This document shows, piece by piece, positions 54,323 through 63,559 of a DNA stretch of 64,000 nt. The first letter of the stretch is position 1, and each line of letters starts with the position of its first letter. Location of the stretch: the NCBI GenBank assembly GCA_035222895.1, contig JAVYIG010001816.1:186001-250000 (forward strand), read 5' to 3'. The stretch is from Strongylocentrotus droebachiensis (lineage: Eukaryota; Echinodermata; Echinoidea; Camarodonta; Strongylocentrotidae). The notes below the pieces were generated by a model, which worked only from the letters and a program-made list of their open reading frames with translations, was not told where the DNA came from and did no database searches. A program made the translations under genes and the position numbers.

Positions 54323-56540
54323 TGGTTATGCTGAAAGGAATCGAGAAAGTACCTCTGCAGATGGAGTGAGCCTCGTTTGGTTGTAGGTAAGCGAGCACAC
54401 GAGATAAAACCGATTACTTTTCGACAGTTTTTGTAGAACATCGATGACTACACGGCTGCCACACTTTCCGACTCTGTTAAACACAATAGTAGGGCTCTCC
54501 AATGCCTGGTCAAAATAGAGAAAATAATACATGAAATCACAAATGGGATCTGAGCAGAGGCGGATCTAGGGGAGGGGGTTAGGGGGTTTACCCCCCCCCC
54601 CCCTTGGGCTGGCTAAAAAAAGAAAAAAAAAATCCTCAATTTTAATGTCGGGGGCCAATTGATTTTTTTGTGTGGTGCTTTCTACCCCCCCCCCCCCCCG
54701 AAATATTGGTCGGCACTTTTAGAAAATTCGGGGGGGGGGGGGGGGGCAAAATGAAGAAAAAAAAAATTTAGTACTCACTAATCCTGACCATGATCATGGT
54801 ACGTTTGCTTTTCGCAAGATATGATATCTCCTTCCATGGTCAAAGAATATTTAACATCTTTCAAAAATAATTTTATTTCATATCATATCAATCACGTACA
54901 AAAATGACCTTGTAAACATCTGTCATTTGGCAAGACACTATTCTACACTCTCCACCCAGGTGAGGGGATTGAGTGCCGGATAGGGAGATACTTTTTGGCC
55001 GGATAATACCCCAATTGAACAACGAGGTCGACACCAGTACCCTGCCCTATAAATAATTACAATTGATCCAAATAAATTGCAAGTCCTCTTATCGATCGCA
55101 ATTTTGCAGTCTCCTTTCTCTAATTTACATGGTTGCAATTGATGTCAATCGGAGATAAGTTTGTAAGACAGGGCCCAGATCGACACAAGAAAAAACAACA
55201 AATGACGTTATCCCGAATGGCCAAACATTGGTCGGTCTGGAGTCGGTATATATGGCCCTCAGAAAAACTGGCGATAATAACCTTGGTATTACAAACAAAA
55301 TGGAATCTATACGTAGTGCCTCTCGCTATATTTTATTTCGAAATATCTGAATTATTTTGATTTCTTTTCTTTGAAAACGCTACCATCCTAGTAAAACTTT
55401 TCGGTTTACCTTCTCATCTTGTTGTCCGGATACTAGTGGGAGTTTCATCCAACCGGCAGGGTCCCACTCATTCCAAAGATAACGGAGCGTCTTTTCACCT
55501 TCCAACCTGTTCCCACTCCCATCATTATATCCTCTCATCACGGCTGCAGGATCCTCTGCCCCCGTATTGGTCGTGGTATTCGACCACTGACCAACTTTCT
55601 CCTCATCGTCCTCAGAATCGTACTCTAGATCGTCCATGACATTTCTCCAACTATAGTCATCCTCTTCATCCCTCTCCATGAAGACATCATCGTATTCATT
55701 GTCATCGTCATCGTCATCGTAGTCCTCCTCATCATCGTCGTCGTCGGGACCACCGATTGCGGCGATTGCGATTTGTCCGTTTGTAATGAGAAGTGACGTT
55801 TCTATAGGCCTCCCATTTGCCATGTACAGCTTATATAAGGCATTGCTGATTGTATTTCCTAGTTTAATTTGATAGGGCGTCGCTGTAAAATCAAATAAAG
55901 AAAAACTTATTAAGAGTTGTGGGGGTAGCAAACACAATAAACAAGAACATTTTCATAAATCACTTGAAAAGAAATGGTTTCGCAGTCACACTCATACAAA
56001 GGAGGTGAAAACAGAGTCAATAATATTTGACTGAAACTTGGCTGTAGGGTGAGGTAAACACAATCGGGCTCTTCCAAATTGTAAAGTTACTCGAAGTGAG
56101 GACCAGGGAATGGTTAGAAGTCAGAACTAAATAACTTAGGAAATATATGTATCGGTCTATTGCAAACAGGAGCGTTGATCAAGCCCCCACTCCCCCCCCC
56201 CCCACAATAATTTTGAAATTAATTGACTACCAAGTGTAGTGCCAAACTACTATGTTTGCTTGTTGAAGTGCACCCACCGCCCCCCCCTATCATAAAGGAC
56301 GAGGCCCCTCTAAATACAAATTGTTCCACGGTCCTTTTTCAATAGATTAACATAGGCAAAGACGGAGTTAAAACACCATCTGCTTCAAATTAAGTTCATG
56401 CTAGGGTAAAATAATGTTCTGTTTACTACTACTAATGCTGCATAATAACAATAATGATGTAGATGATAACAATAGTCATAATGATAATAATCATTATCAT
56501 AATGATATTAACAAAGGTAGTAGTAGAAGTAGAAGCTGAA

Positions 56541-56571
<31 letters not shown>

Positions 56572-59500
56572 GAATAATAGTAATGATAACAATAATGATA
56601 ATAATAGTAATAATAATAACCTCTGCTAAATTTACTCAGTCGGATTTCACTGTGATCACACGCCATAAAAAAAACATCGCTTCCAGATATCATATAGTTT
56701 TACACATGATATCATGATATACAAACGAATATTACAAGCTACGGATGATACTTTTTTTAATTCATAAAACAAACTGAATATATGTATGTATATAAGTATG
56801 TATAAGAAAGTATTGAGTTCTGCTCCGAGTTCGCGAAAATCATTACTTGACATAGCCCTAAGTGCGTACATTTGTAAAAACGTTTTCTTCTTCTGAATAA
56901 TATATACATGTATATATACCCATATATATATATATATATAATATAAGTTAGGAAATGTTCGCATTGTATATACACACACACACGCACTCAGTCTATATAT
57001 AAATATATTACATACATGTACAGCAAGCATTACCATTTACTCGCCTGTATTACACACTATTTATCCAATATTTTCTTTCCACCACTTAAAAAAGACCTTA
57101 CTTTGAAATATTACTCCCTATGTTTAAAAGAACAAACATAATTATCTACTATCCATATTATTTTCATAGGAACAAGATATATAAATTCAATTGTAATGAC
57201 AGAGGACAACAGGCCATTTCTTTGTATGTAAATGTATATAGTACATCCTTGAATGATGTCTGCATTTTGTATGTACATGTACATGCATGCATTGGTGCAT
57301 CGTATAACAATAATTGAATCACTAATCACGCCTGTGAACGTTATCGTTTGCTCAAGCTTGGAAAGACCTGGGACCCGTTTCACAAAGCCGTTTTTCAATG
57401 ACAAATGACAAAAATCAGTGACAAACCTGCTGATAACCAATCAGAAGCAAGGATTTCAGTAGCTTATAACCGTGAAGACCGTCATTTGTTACCGATGACA
57501 AGTTTTGTGAAACGGGTCCCAGATTTGTTCATCGCATTAGAAATGAGCGAGTCTTGAGATGGGTATTACGTAACGAAGACAATAGTGAAATCCCGTTTGT
57601 TAAGAACATCTCATTATAAAGCCTACAATATGAGATTGCGCGGTAAACCGCACTGTGGAGTGAGGTTATATGTCTTTCTCGAACAAAACGATTTCAGTAT
57701 GAGGACATACATCTCGCTGTAATCTACAGACAGGAGCTTAGTATTATGATAGCATCATTTCAGTACTTAAGGTGAACAAACTATCTGCTATTGCTGAGGG
57801 AAAATATGATCACGTTGGAAAATATTACTCCACTGCTGTCCAAATAATGTGATATTATACACACTACAAGTGAATGTCTCCTTTTATCAAATGTGACCCT
57901 TCAACACAAAACCAGCAAAAAGTCGTCAGAAAGTTTTTTTTTTTAATAGTTTATGGTTGATTCTAAAAGATGAAATTCTCAGCTTTAAAATGAGATATTA
58001 CTTAACCCCGTTGGGTGAGAGAAGAAAAGACTCTCCAATTTCCCATAGAATGTTGCTTTAGAGAAAAGGGTGTTTAAAGTCTGCATTAGTCTATTTAAGC
58101 GCTCCGATTTCCAAGGTCTTGTGTAAGGTGACAAAAGGAGGATTGAAACTATTGAAATTTCTATGAAGAAATGATAAGATTGACACATCTTATTAAGCAC
58201 ACCCTGCCCATTATTTCTCCAAGGATTCATTGTAATAGCTTACTCCGTTTTAAAGTTATTGGAGATTGAAGTGAGACCAGTAGCAAAGTCGTATATAAAT
58301 CAAAACTACGACAACAAACTCTAAATCTGGAGAGAAGAAAAAAAACGCATATGTCTACAAAATACCACTTAGAAATGTTATATACTTCTAAATTTTAAAA
58401 TTACATAGGAAAAGTACAGATAATGCTGAAAATGAAATGTGAACATCGTGGCCAAATGCATCTACTTGAACTTTCTCTTAATGTGAGCAAAACAGTTTTC
58501 TATGTTGGACCATACAATTTATTACAAAAAGAAGAAAATTACGCAAGCTTTACTGTGCGGCTTTTCATACATGCCGATAAAGAGTGAATACGTTACATAA
58601 TTATTACACATTATTTTGCTAGTATCTCAGTGATGTTACCTAACCATGGTTACTCCTTTCTTCAGTGATGGCATAGGCCATTACTAAAACAAATGCTTTC
58701 GCCATCCTACCAGGTCCCTATTTCATTCTTGGATATTGAGTGGCAAATGTAGATTAATGCCTTGCCAAAGGACATTAGTGCCGTGACAGGCATCGAACCA
58801 GGACCTTTTAAATTTCAAGTCTGATTGATTGATTTTTATTCGACAAGCTTCCAACATACAACAATATACAATAATAACAGATCAACAAATTAGTCAGCTT
58901 GAACAGGATAACCCACGAAAGCTCGACAGCTTATTTCCAGTGGGGTCCCTTACAGACATGTATAAAATTAATAAGTTAAAATAGTAATATTTACAGACAG
59001 ATAAGAAAATTAAAAGAACTACTTATTAAAGATAATAATAATAATAACAACATTAAACTGATGATAGAAATGATATTAAGTACAAGAAGAAAAAGAAGAA
59101 GGAGAAGAAGAAAAAGAGGAGAAGGAAGAAGAGGAAAATAATGATGAATTTGTATAATTTCTATAACGTACGAAAACATAAGTATATACAACATGAAAAA
59201 GTATGAACCGACAGAAGAATACAAATTTCAATCATATAACATGTCATTCACTTCTCTTCTCTGACTGTCAAGTATTTGGTATTCTTTTAATTTCCTCTCA
59301 AAATGATCATAGTTTCCTATTTCTTTTACACCATTGGGAAGGTAATTCCAATGTTTTATGGCATTGTAATAAAAAGAATTTCCAATACTACCTACTCTTT
59401 CTGGTAAGTTAAAGTTGAATCGGCTATTTCTTGTATTATAATCATGTACGTCAGTAACAAGATCGAAGTTGGATCGAATATAATGATTCGACCTAGTATG

Positions 59501-62500
59501 ATATATTTTATGCACGTGATGCAATACGAGTTGTTTTGATCTTTGGTCGACTTCAAGAAAACCAGCTTTAGAAAGTTCGCTGTAGCCAACATGAGTTCTT
59601 GGACCAGAACAGTTGATAAATCTCACCATTTTGTTCTGTATAATCTTCAACTTCTTTTGATCTGACTTGTTTATGTTACTATACCATGCAGGGTTAGCAT
59701 AGTCAAATAAACATTGAATAAGAGCAAAACAGAGTGTACGTCTTGCTTTTAAATCCATACAACTTTGATATCTGTACAAAAACTTCAGACGAGAATTTGC
59801 TTTTTTTACAACTGATTCTACTAAAGATGAAAATGAAATTGCGCTAGCCAACTCAATGCCTAAATAATTCACAGACTCTTTTCTATTGATTGCTTGATTA
59901 TTGTGTGTCACTTTGAATTAAAATGACTTTTTAGAACTAATTTTAGAACAAAATAAAATGCTTTCTGTTTTTCCCAAGTGTAAAGAAAGCTTATTATCAG
60001 TCATCCAATCGACACACGTAGACAGCTGTTCACTGAGCTTTTCCTCAATATATTTAGGATCAGGATTTGAATAGAGTAGTACGCTGTCATCTGCGTACAA
60101 TAATAGTTTGAAGTCGTTTATACAAATACACATATCATTTATATAACTTGAAAATAGAATTGGGCCTAAAATGCTTCCCTGAGGAACACCGCATGTTATA
60201 GGCATTAGTTTGGAACGAATATCATGAATGGCCACTACTTGGTGTCGATTAGATAAGTAGGATCTGAACCAATCTAAACTTGCCTTATCAAAACCCATTA
60301 GTTGTAACTTCTTCAATAAGACGCAATGATTAACTGTATCAAAAGCTTTTTGCAGATCAAGGAGCACCATACCAACAAAGCGCCCTTGGGAAGTTTCTCT
60401 CCTCAAATAATCAGTCAAAATAATGAATTAGACATGTTTCAGTCGAATAATCATGTCGAAAACCAGATTGAAATTCATAAATTATATCATTTTCTTTGAA
60501 GTATCTTTCAATTTGAACACAGACCGATTTTTCTAGAATTTTTGATGCTACGCTTGAAACACTAATAGGTCTATAGTTGCTAACATCAGTTTTATTTTTA
60601 TTTTTATAAAGTCACTTTTGCTATTTTCATATCCTCTGGAAAAGTACTCGTCAAGATAGATAGGTTCATTAAGTAACTTAGAGGCTTAAATAAAACCTTC
60701 GCACCATCTTTTAGAAATTTAGCTGGAATCAAGTCTAACCCAGTACTTTTTGATACATTCAACTTACGTAACTCTTTGAAAACAAATTGTTCACTGATTG
60801 GTAATAACTCGAAGCTGTTTTCACGTACAACTTTTCTTTCGTAAAACTCATGAATACAATCATTGTCTGCGCTGAAAAAGTCTTTGGAAGGGGGGAGTCT
60901 GTCTACTAATTTGGCAGCCACATTTGTGAAATGAGAATTGAATTCATCAGCGATGGCCATCTTATCATGACATAATTCCCCATCAATTTTAATGACAGAT
61001 TCTTGTTCTTTTCGCTTCTTATTTTTCAATCCTAAGCTTTTTAGATTCTGCCAAAGTTTTTTCGAATCTTGTTTATTTTCTTCTATCTTGTTTTGTAAGT
61101 AATCGAGTTTAGCCTTTTTCACCTCTCTTTGGACCATATTTCTTAATACTCTGTATTTGTATAGAGCGTCTCATCTTTTGCTCTTTTCCTCAATTTTGTG
61201 TATACTATATTTCTCTCTTGAATTAGGGAAAGAATATCTTTAGTCACCCAAGTTTCTGATCTTTGTTTTATTCTTATCCGTTTCAGTGGCGCTATCATAT
61301 TCAAATTTGAGATAAAACATGTTGAAATATTGGCCATGCCTCATTTACATCTGTACAGTCAGTTATTCGTGACCAATCAACAACAGATAGTTGAAGATTG
61401 AAAGACTCTTCTGTATATTTTTTCATGGATCTGATATCATTAGTCCTGTGATGACCTATAGCCAGTCTAATATTTTTCCGTATACAGAAAGTAAAAGAAT
61501 GGTCGCTAATACCTAAATCAATGACACCACTTTGACTTATTTTCTTTTCTTTGGTACAACCAACATGATCCAATAGAGAAGAACATGTAGGTGTAACGCG
61601 TGTTGCCTCTTTAATGAGTTGACTAAACCCATGAAGACTCAACAAGTCAATATATTTTTTAGCCAGTGGCGATTTGTGAAGAAGACAAATATTCATGTCT
61701 CCTAAAAGAATTATTTCGTCATCCTTCTTTAATGTATCAAGAATATTGGACAATTTCTCGATAAACAAATTGTTTTTCGGAGGTCGATACAGAACGCCAA
61801 CAACAATTGGTTTTGATCTTGGTATAAGCAAATTTATCCACAGGGATTCCGTATCTCCAGTACTTATAGCATCCATAATATTAAATGCAATATCATTTCT
61901 GATATAGAAACATACACCACCTCCAGAGCCAGAGGATCGATCACGGCGTATGATTATATATCCGTCTATTTCAATTTCTCCATCATTTATGGAATTGTTT
62001 AACCATGTTTCAGTGAAAGCAATAATAGACAGCCCTTTTCTTTTAAAAAGAATTTTAAGTTCCGATATCTTGTTTAGAATAGACCTCACATTAAGGTGTA
62101 AAAAATGAAGACCTTTAACTTTAAACTTTTCTTCAATTTCTTGATAAAGAGAAGTGTTTTCATCCGGGGTTTTCATCTCTGAGGTTTGGCTGAATTATTC
62201 TTGCTATCGCTTGCTTTTCAGGTGTAACGCGCGTTACCTTAAAATAGTTTTCTTTTAGTCTATCCTCGTTTTGGCTTTATTTCTCTAAACAATCGTCAGT
62301 AAATAATGAGTCACAAAAAGATGGCAGACAACATGTTAAACAATTCCACTTCTCATCAGGGCATTCATAATATAACCTGCGGTACTCTGAAAAACTGATA
62401 GCTTGACAATTAGTGTGAAACCATTTTTTACAATAAGAACACAGAAGGCCGTGTTGATTACATTTGACTGGCTTATCACAGTTCCCACAAGGGAACTTAT

Positions 62501-62975
62501 ATTTTCGACCGTCAACTATAATTTTCGGATCATCACTTGATTTTGTCAAACTTTCACTTAATTCAATACCCTTCTTACAAATTGAAGATATTTCGCCCAG
62601 TCTTTCATGTCCACCTTGGATGGTCTGAAGGCTGGTTTCAGTCGTGACCTCTGATCGACTGCACTGAAATCCAAAGATCTCCCAGAAACAGATTCGGCGT
62701 AGGACTTTACGGGCTGCTTTTTTCCTCATCAGAATGAAGACTCTAGTTTTCTCGGTAGAGCTTAAGCCACTCGATTCTAGAAAAACCGGTATAAACTTAC
62801 ATGATTCGTCCTGATGTTGTCCTAGATCTCCGTGGCGGTTTGTTGTAAAATCGGTACCTCGAGGAGCATATCTGGTAGCCATATCATAATCATCTTTTGT
62901 CATTATGGTATACAAGAGACAGATAGTCAGTGCAATACAGCACATGAACAATCCTTGGGTTTTAGAGAACGACAT
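48742..62975 (-). CDS. UST: Uronyl 2-O-sulfotransferase-like gene, whole 8-exon coding span
   Basis: Joining, from the 5' end, 62975-62801, 55882-55410, 54505-54353, 53289-53210, 52563-52431, 50317-50220, 49802-49645 and 48914-48742 gives 1443 nt and 480 residues, every junction GT-AG and in phase. Such enzymes move sulfate from PAPS to C2 of uronic acid in chondroitin/dermatan sulfate chains in the Golgi. Order: short cytosolic tail, signal anchor (about 9-25), a stem with an acidic Asp/Glu block (105-153), PAPS 5' loop VFNRVGKCGSR (224-234), putative catalytic His in RHIHF (285-289), PAPS 3' site NIIRDPLDR (304-312), FYIIPYFCGQ and VTGILEELED in the core, and C-terminal YSFYELVKEKFH. N-glycosylation sites: 160, 258, 432. 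It is UST rather than heparan-sulfate 2-O-sulfotransferase because of GKCGSR and GILEELED. The acidic stem makes it longer than the vertebrate enzyme. Confidence 0.9.
49384..49588 (+). repeat. Inverted repeat arm in UST intron 7
   Basis: About 205 bp that match, in reverse complement, 52149-52353 (for example cggtcaatatttgtcg against cgacaaatattgaccg, and gatttgctgaccc against gggtcagcaaatc). The pair flanks exons 6 and 7. Confidence 0.8.
49645..49802 (-). CDS. UST: UST exon 7
   Basis: Residues 371-424 in part: KDRPWAFQKAVENLNKYYIV, TGILEELEDTFRLFERVLPS and FFKGALEIYQSL, the signature stretch of the UST core. Acceptor tttcag|aaaa, donor attat|gtaaga. Confidence 0.95.
50220..50317 (-). CDS. 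UST: UST exon 6
   Basis: Residues 339-371 in part: TFDECVLSGSEECLGPKAFY then IIPYFCGQDLNC. It contains four Cys that probably form disulfides. Acceptor tttcag|acg, donor tgcac|gtaagt. Confidence 0.95.
50525..51791. mobile_element. Composite element with 151-bp tandem repeats, UST intron 5
   Basis: The ends atgcctccgc and gcggaggcat are complementary. After a (gtcc)n/(gtac)n stretch at 50570-50625 come seven units of about 151 bp starting cgtgatcgcgttatctcaag at 50631, 50782, 50933, 51084, 51235, 51386 and 51535, and a degenerate eighth near 51689. Each unit contains one or more AGGTCA half-sites spaced by one base. Because 151 is not a multiple of three, the recurring 60-70 codon minus-strand frames are not genes. 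Confidence 0.85.
50740..51519 (+). promoter_or_regulatory. Repeated DR1 nuclear-receptor motifs in the 151-bp array
   Basis: Units 2 and 3 contain AGGTCAAAGGTCAAAGGTCA exactly (50884-50903 and 51035-51054): three half-sites with one-base spacing. Units 1, 4, 5 and 6 hold GGGTCAAAGGTCA or AGGTCAAAGGTCA; unit 7 is degenerate. DR1 is the site type bound by HNF4, RXR dimers and COUP-TF. Binding here is inference. Confidence 0.5.
52149..52353 (-). repeat. Inverted repeat arm in UST intron 5
   Basis: Reverse-complement partner of 49384-49588, about 2.56 kb away. Confidence 0.8.
52431..52563 (-). CDS. UST: UST exon 5
   Basis: Residues 294-338 in part: QPLYINIIRDPLDRMVSQYY then YSRFGDERSTGHIKGKDQYQ. 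It contains the PAPS 3'-phosphate site (Arg307, Ser315). Acceptor ttttag|acacc, donor tatcag|gtgaca. Confidence 0.95.
52564..53209 (-). other. UST intron 4
   Basis: No element or extra exon recognised. Confidence 0.5.
53210..53289 (-). CDS. UST: UST exon 4
   Basis: Only 80 nt, too short to stand out as an open frame: EHLVKVTSSLKRPNMFQRHI then HFIDYT and two bases of Arg294. RHIHF carries the likely catalytic base. Acceptor catag|gaac, donor acaag|gtaaat. Phases match exons 3 and 5. Confidence 0.9.
53290..53984 (-). other. Left part of UST intron 3
   Basis: Nothing recognised. Confidence 0.45.
53985..54232. mobile_element. MITE with GTTATACAGGGTGG ends, UST intron 3
   Basis: gttatacagggtggctc pairs with gggccaccctgtataac; 248 bp, non-coding. 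Confidence 0.7.
54284..54320. repeat. GA microsatellite just downstream of UST exon 3
   Basis: About 18 ga units, 33 bp from the exon 3 donor. On the transcript it is a CU tract. Confidence 0.9.
54353..54505 (-). CDS. UST: UST exon 3
   Basis: Residues 217-267: ALESPTIVFNRVGKCGSRVV, then KSNRFYLVCSLTYNQTRLTP and SAE. It holds the PAPS 5'-phosphosulfate loop (Lys230, Ser233) and N-glycosylation site Asn258. Acceptor accag|gcatt, donor cagag|gtactt. Confidence 0.95.
54554..54760 (+). mobile_element. G-tract MITE family B-like copy, UST intron 2
   Basis: cagaggcggatctagg, then gttagggggtttac, a C run and cttgggctggc, followed by further C and G runs to about 54748. It is related to 26347-26410; no right inverted end was seen. 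Confidence 0.5.
55410..55882 (-). CDS. UST: UST exon 2 with acidic stem
   Basis: Residues 59-216: TPYQIKLGNTISNALYKLYM, then a run of Asp/Glu with few other residues from 105 to 153, then NTTTNTGAEDP and WNEWDPAGWMKLPLVSGQQD. This is the luminal stem between the membrane anchor and the catalytic domain. Acceptor tttacag|cgac, donor gagaag|gtaaac; both phases agree with exons 1 and 3. The Asp repeats are coded by GAC/GAT triplets and could vary in length. Confidence 0.9.
55883..57367 (-). other. Start of UST intron 1
   Basis: It holds C runs near 56190 and 56280 and a (tag)n/(ata)n microsatellite at about 56400-56640. An open frame at 56508-56693 is not supported as an exon. Confidence 0.5.
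57368..57522. mobile_element. MITE with CTGGGACCCGTTTCACAAA ends
   Basis: The two ends are an exact 19-base inverted pair (57368-57386 and 57504-57522). The 155-bp element has partial inner complementarity (aatgacaaatgac and gtcatttgtta). Confidence 0.85.
57523..58730 (-). other. UST intron 1, no feature
   Basis: AT-rich, nothing recognised. Confidence 0.45.
58731..58818 (-). mobile_element. SINE fragment
   Basis: The minus strand has ggttcgatgcc (a B box) followed by ctttggcaaggcattaatct, the tail type of the SINE at 33440. The A box part is missing. Confidence 0.5.
59228..59911 (-). pseudogene. LINE: reverse-transcriptase C-terminal part
   Basis: 227 codons. It has ESVNYLGIELA (the YLG motif), ARRTLCFALIQCLFDYANPA, and HDYNTRNSRFNFNLP near the end, typical of CR1/L2 ORF2 C termini. 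Confidence 0.8.
59918..60418 (-). pseudogene. LINE: reverse-transcriptase palm
   Basis: MVLLDLQKAFDTVNH (motif A), GVPQGSILGPILFSSYIND (motif B) and LLLYADDSVLLY (catalytic YADD). It is separated from the next part by a frame break near 59915. Confidence 0.85.
60604..61137 (-). pseudogene. LINE: linker and reverse-transcriptase N-terminal part
   Basis: KKAKLDYLQNKIEENKQDSK, FNSHFTNVAAKLVDRLPPSK and KLNVSKSTGLDLIPAKFLKD. About 180 bp with a broken frame follow before motif A. Confidence 0.75.
61143..61337 (-). pseudogene. LINE: endonuclease-to-RT linker piece
   Basis: APLKRIRIKQRSETWVTKDI and ERNIVYTKLRKRAKDETLYT, the usual linker after the endonuclease. It overlaps the endonuclease frame in another register, marking a frameshift. 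Confidence 0.65.
61301..62176 (-). pseudogene. LINE: APE endonuclease domain
   Basis: 291 codons: FLHLNVRSILNKISELK, FTETWLNNSI (catalytic Glu), GGGVCFYIRND, VGVLYRPPKNN, LLGDMNICL, LLDHV and LGISDHSFTF (catalytic Asp-His). This part alone is intact. Confidence 0.85.
62277..62700 (-). pseudogene. LINE: PHD-type zinc finger
   Basis: FPCGNCDKPVKCNQHGLLC, SYCKKWFHTNCQAISFSEYR and WNCLTCCLP form a Cys4-His-Cys3 PHD-like pattern, often found at the start of CR1/L2 ORFs. The open frame continues upstream through the UST exon 1 donor without a stop. Confidence 0.7.
62801..62975 (-). CDS. UST: UST exon 1 (signal anchor)
   Basis: Residues 1-58 and one base of Ser59: MSFSKTQGLFMCCIALTICL, LYTIMTKDDYDMATRYAPRG, then TDFTTNRHGDLGQHQDES. 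A short tail and a hydrophobic stretch (about 9-25) fit a type II Golgi anchor. The donor aatcat|gtaagt is consensus and its phase fits exon 2. Assignment rests on phase, topology and strand because this region is not conserved in the family. Confidence 0.7.
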
Positions 62976-63324
62976 CTTGTGAAAATGCCTGGAAAATACG
63001 TCGTTTTTTTTTATAGCGCCTTCCTGTCGCCTGTTTCTTTCGACGGTAGAAATAAATACACCGTATGCAACGGGAAGCGTATAGTGAGAGTGATATTTGC
63101 ACAGTACGAAGGGTCAGGAAAATGTGAATAGGATTGTGCTTTTGTCAATAGCTGATCCAGGGCGCATGGACAGAAAATCTGACCAAACTAAATCTCTGCG
63201 AGTCTAGGCGGAGGGGCTATTGTTCCCATTGCATAACCATATCTCCATGGCATAACCATACAATATAGGCCTGTTATTTTGTAGCCGGTTGTATGTGACG
63301 TCATAGAGTGCAGAAGTGCTAACG
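62976..63324 (-). promoter_or_regulatory. Putative UST 5' UTR and promoter region
   Basis: About 350 bp between the UST start codon and the possible exon at 63325. A ctataaaaaa word lies about 35-40 bases before the ATG, too close for a normal TATA box unless the leader is very short. tgacgtca-like words lie near 63296-63330. Confidence 0.3.
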
Positions 63325-63559
63325 TCATATAATTATTAGCTCGTCGACGTCGTTTATGTTACTTGTTCTAAAGAACAGAGCCTGGGCATGAGGTTCATCG
63401 CAAAAATATTCAAGCGACGGGCTGTCGAGCAGGAAAAAGTCGGCCTTTGGGGCTGGTGTGATCACCATACCATTGGCATGGATTAGCACAACATTGGTTT
63501 TTTTTTTCTTTTTTCTTCTTCTTCTTTTTTGTTGTTCTTCGACTTGGCTGAAAGGGGGA
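63325..63559 (-). CDS. Possible terminal exon of an unknown minus-strand gene
   Basis: After a pyrimidine stretch ending ctttcag the frame reads QVEEQQKRRRRKKKKK, then TNVVLIHANGMVITPAPKAD, FFLLDSPSLEYFCDEPHAQA, LFFRTSNINDVDELIII and a stop at 63325. Amino-acid composition and codon use look like coding DNA rather than repeat, but I recognise no family. It would be the last exon of a gene extending right of the window. Confidence 0.3.

Larger units (their letters stand above)
58820..62740 (-). mobile_element. Broken CR1/L2-like LINE in UST intron 1
   Basis: Minus-strand order: a PHD-type zinc finger frame, APE endonuclease, reverse transcriptase, C-terminal domain, 3' UTR, and a tail aataaaaatcaatcaatca near 58828-58847. 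The coding part is split over at least five frames by stops and frameshifts, so it is dead. The 5' limit is uncertain. Confidence 0.8.

Noticed and set aside
56508-56693. Short frame MISGSDVFFMACDHSE in UST intron 1
   Set aside because: Considered as an extra UST exon, but the eight-exon model is already phase-complete and the frame runs into a TAG microsatellite.
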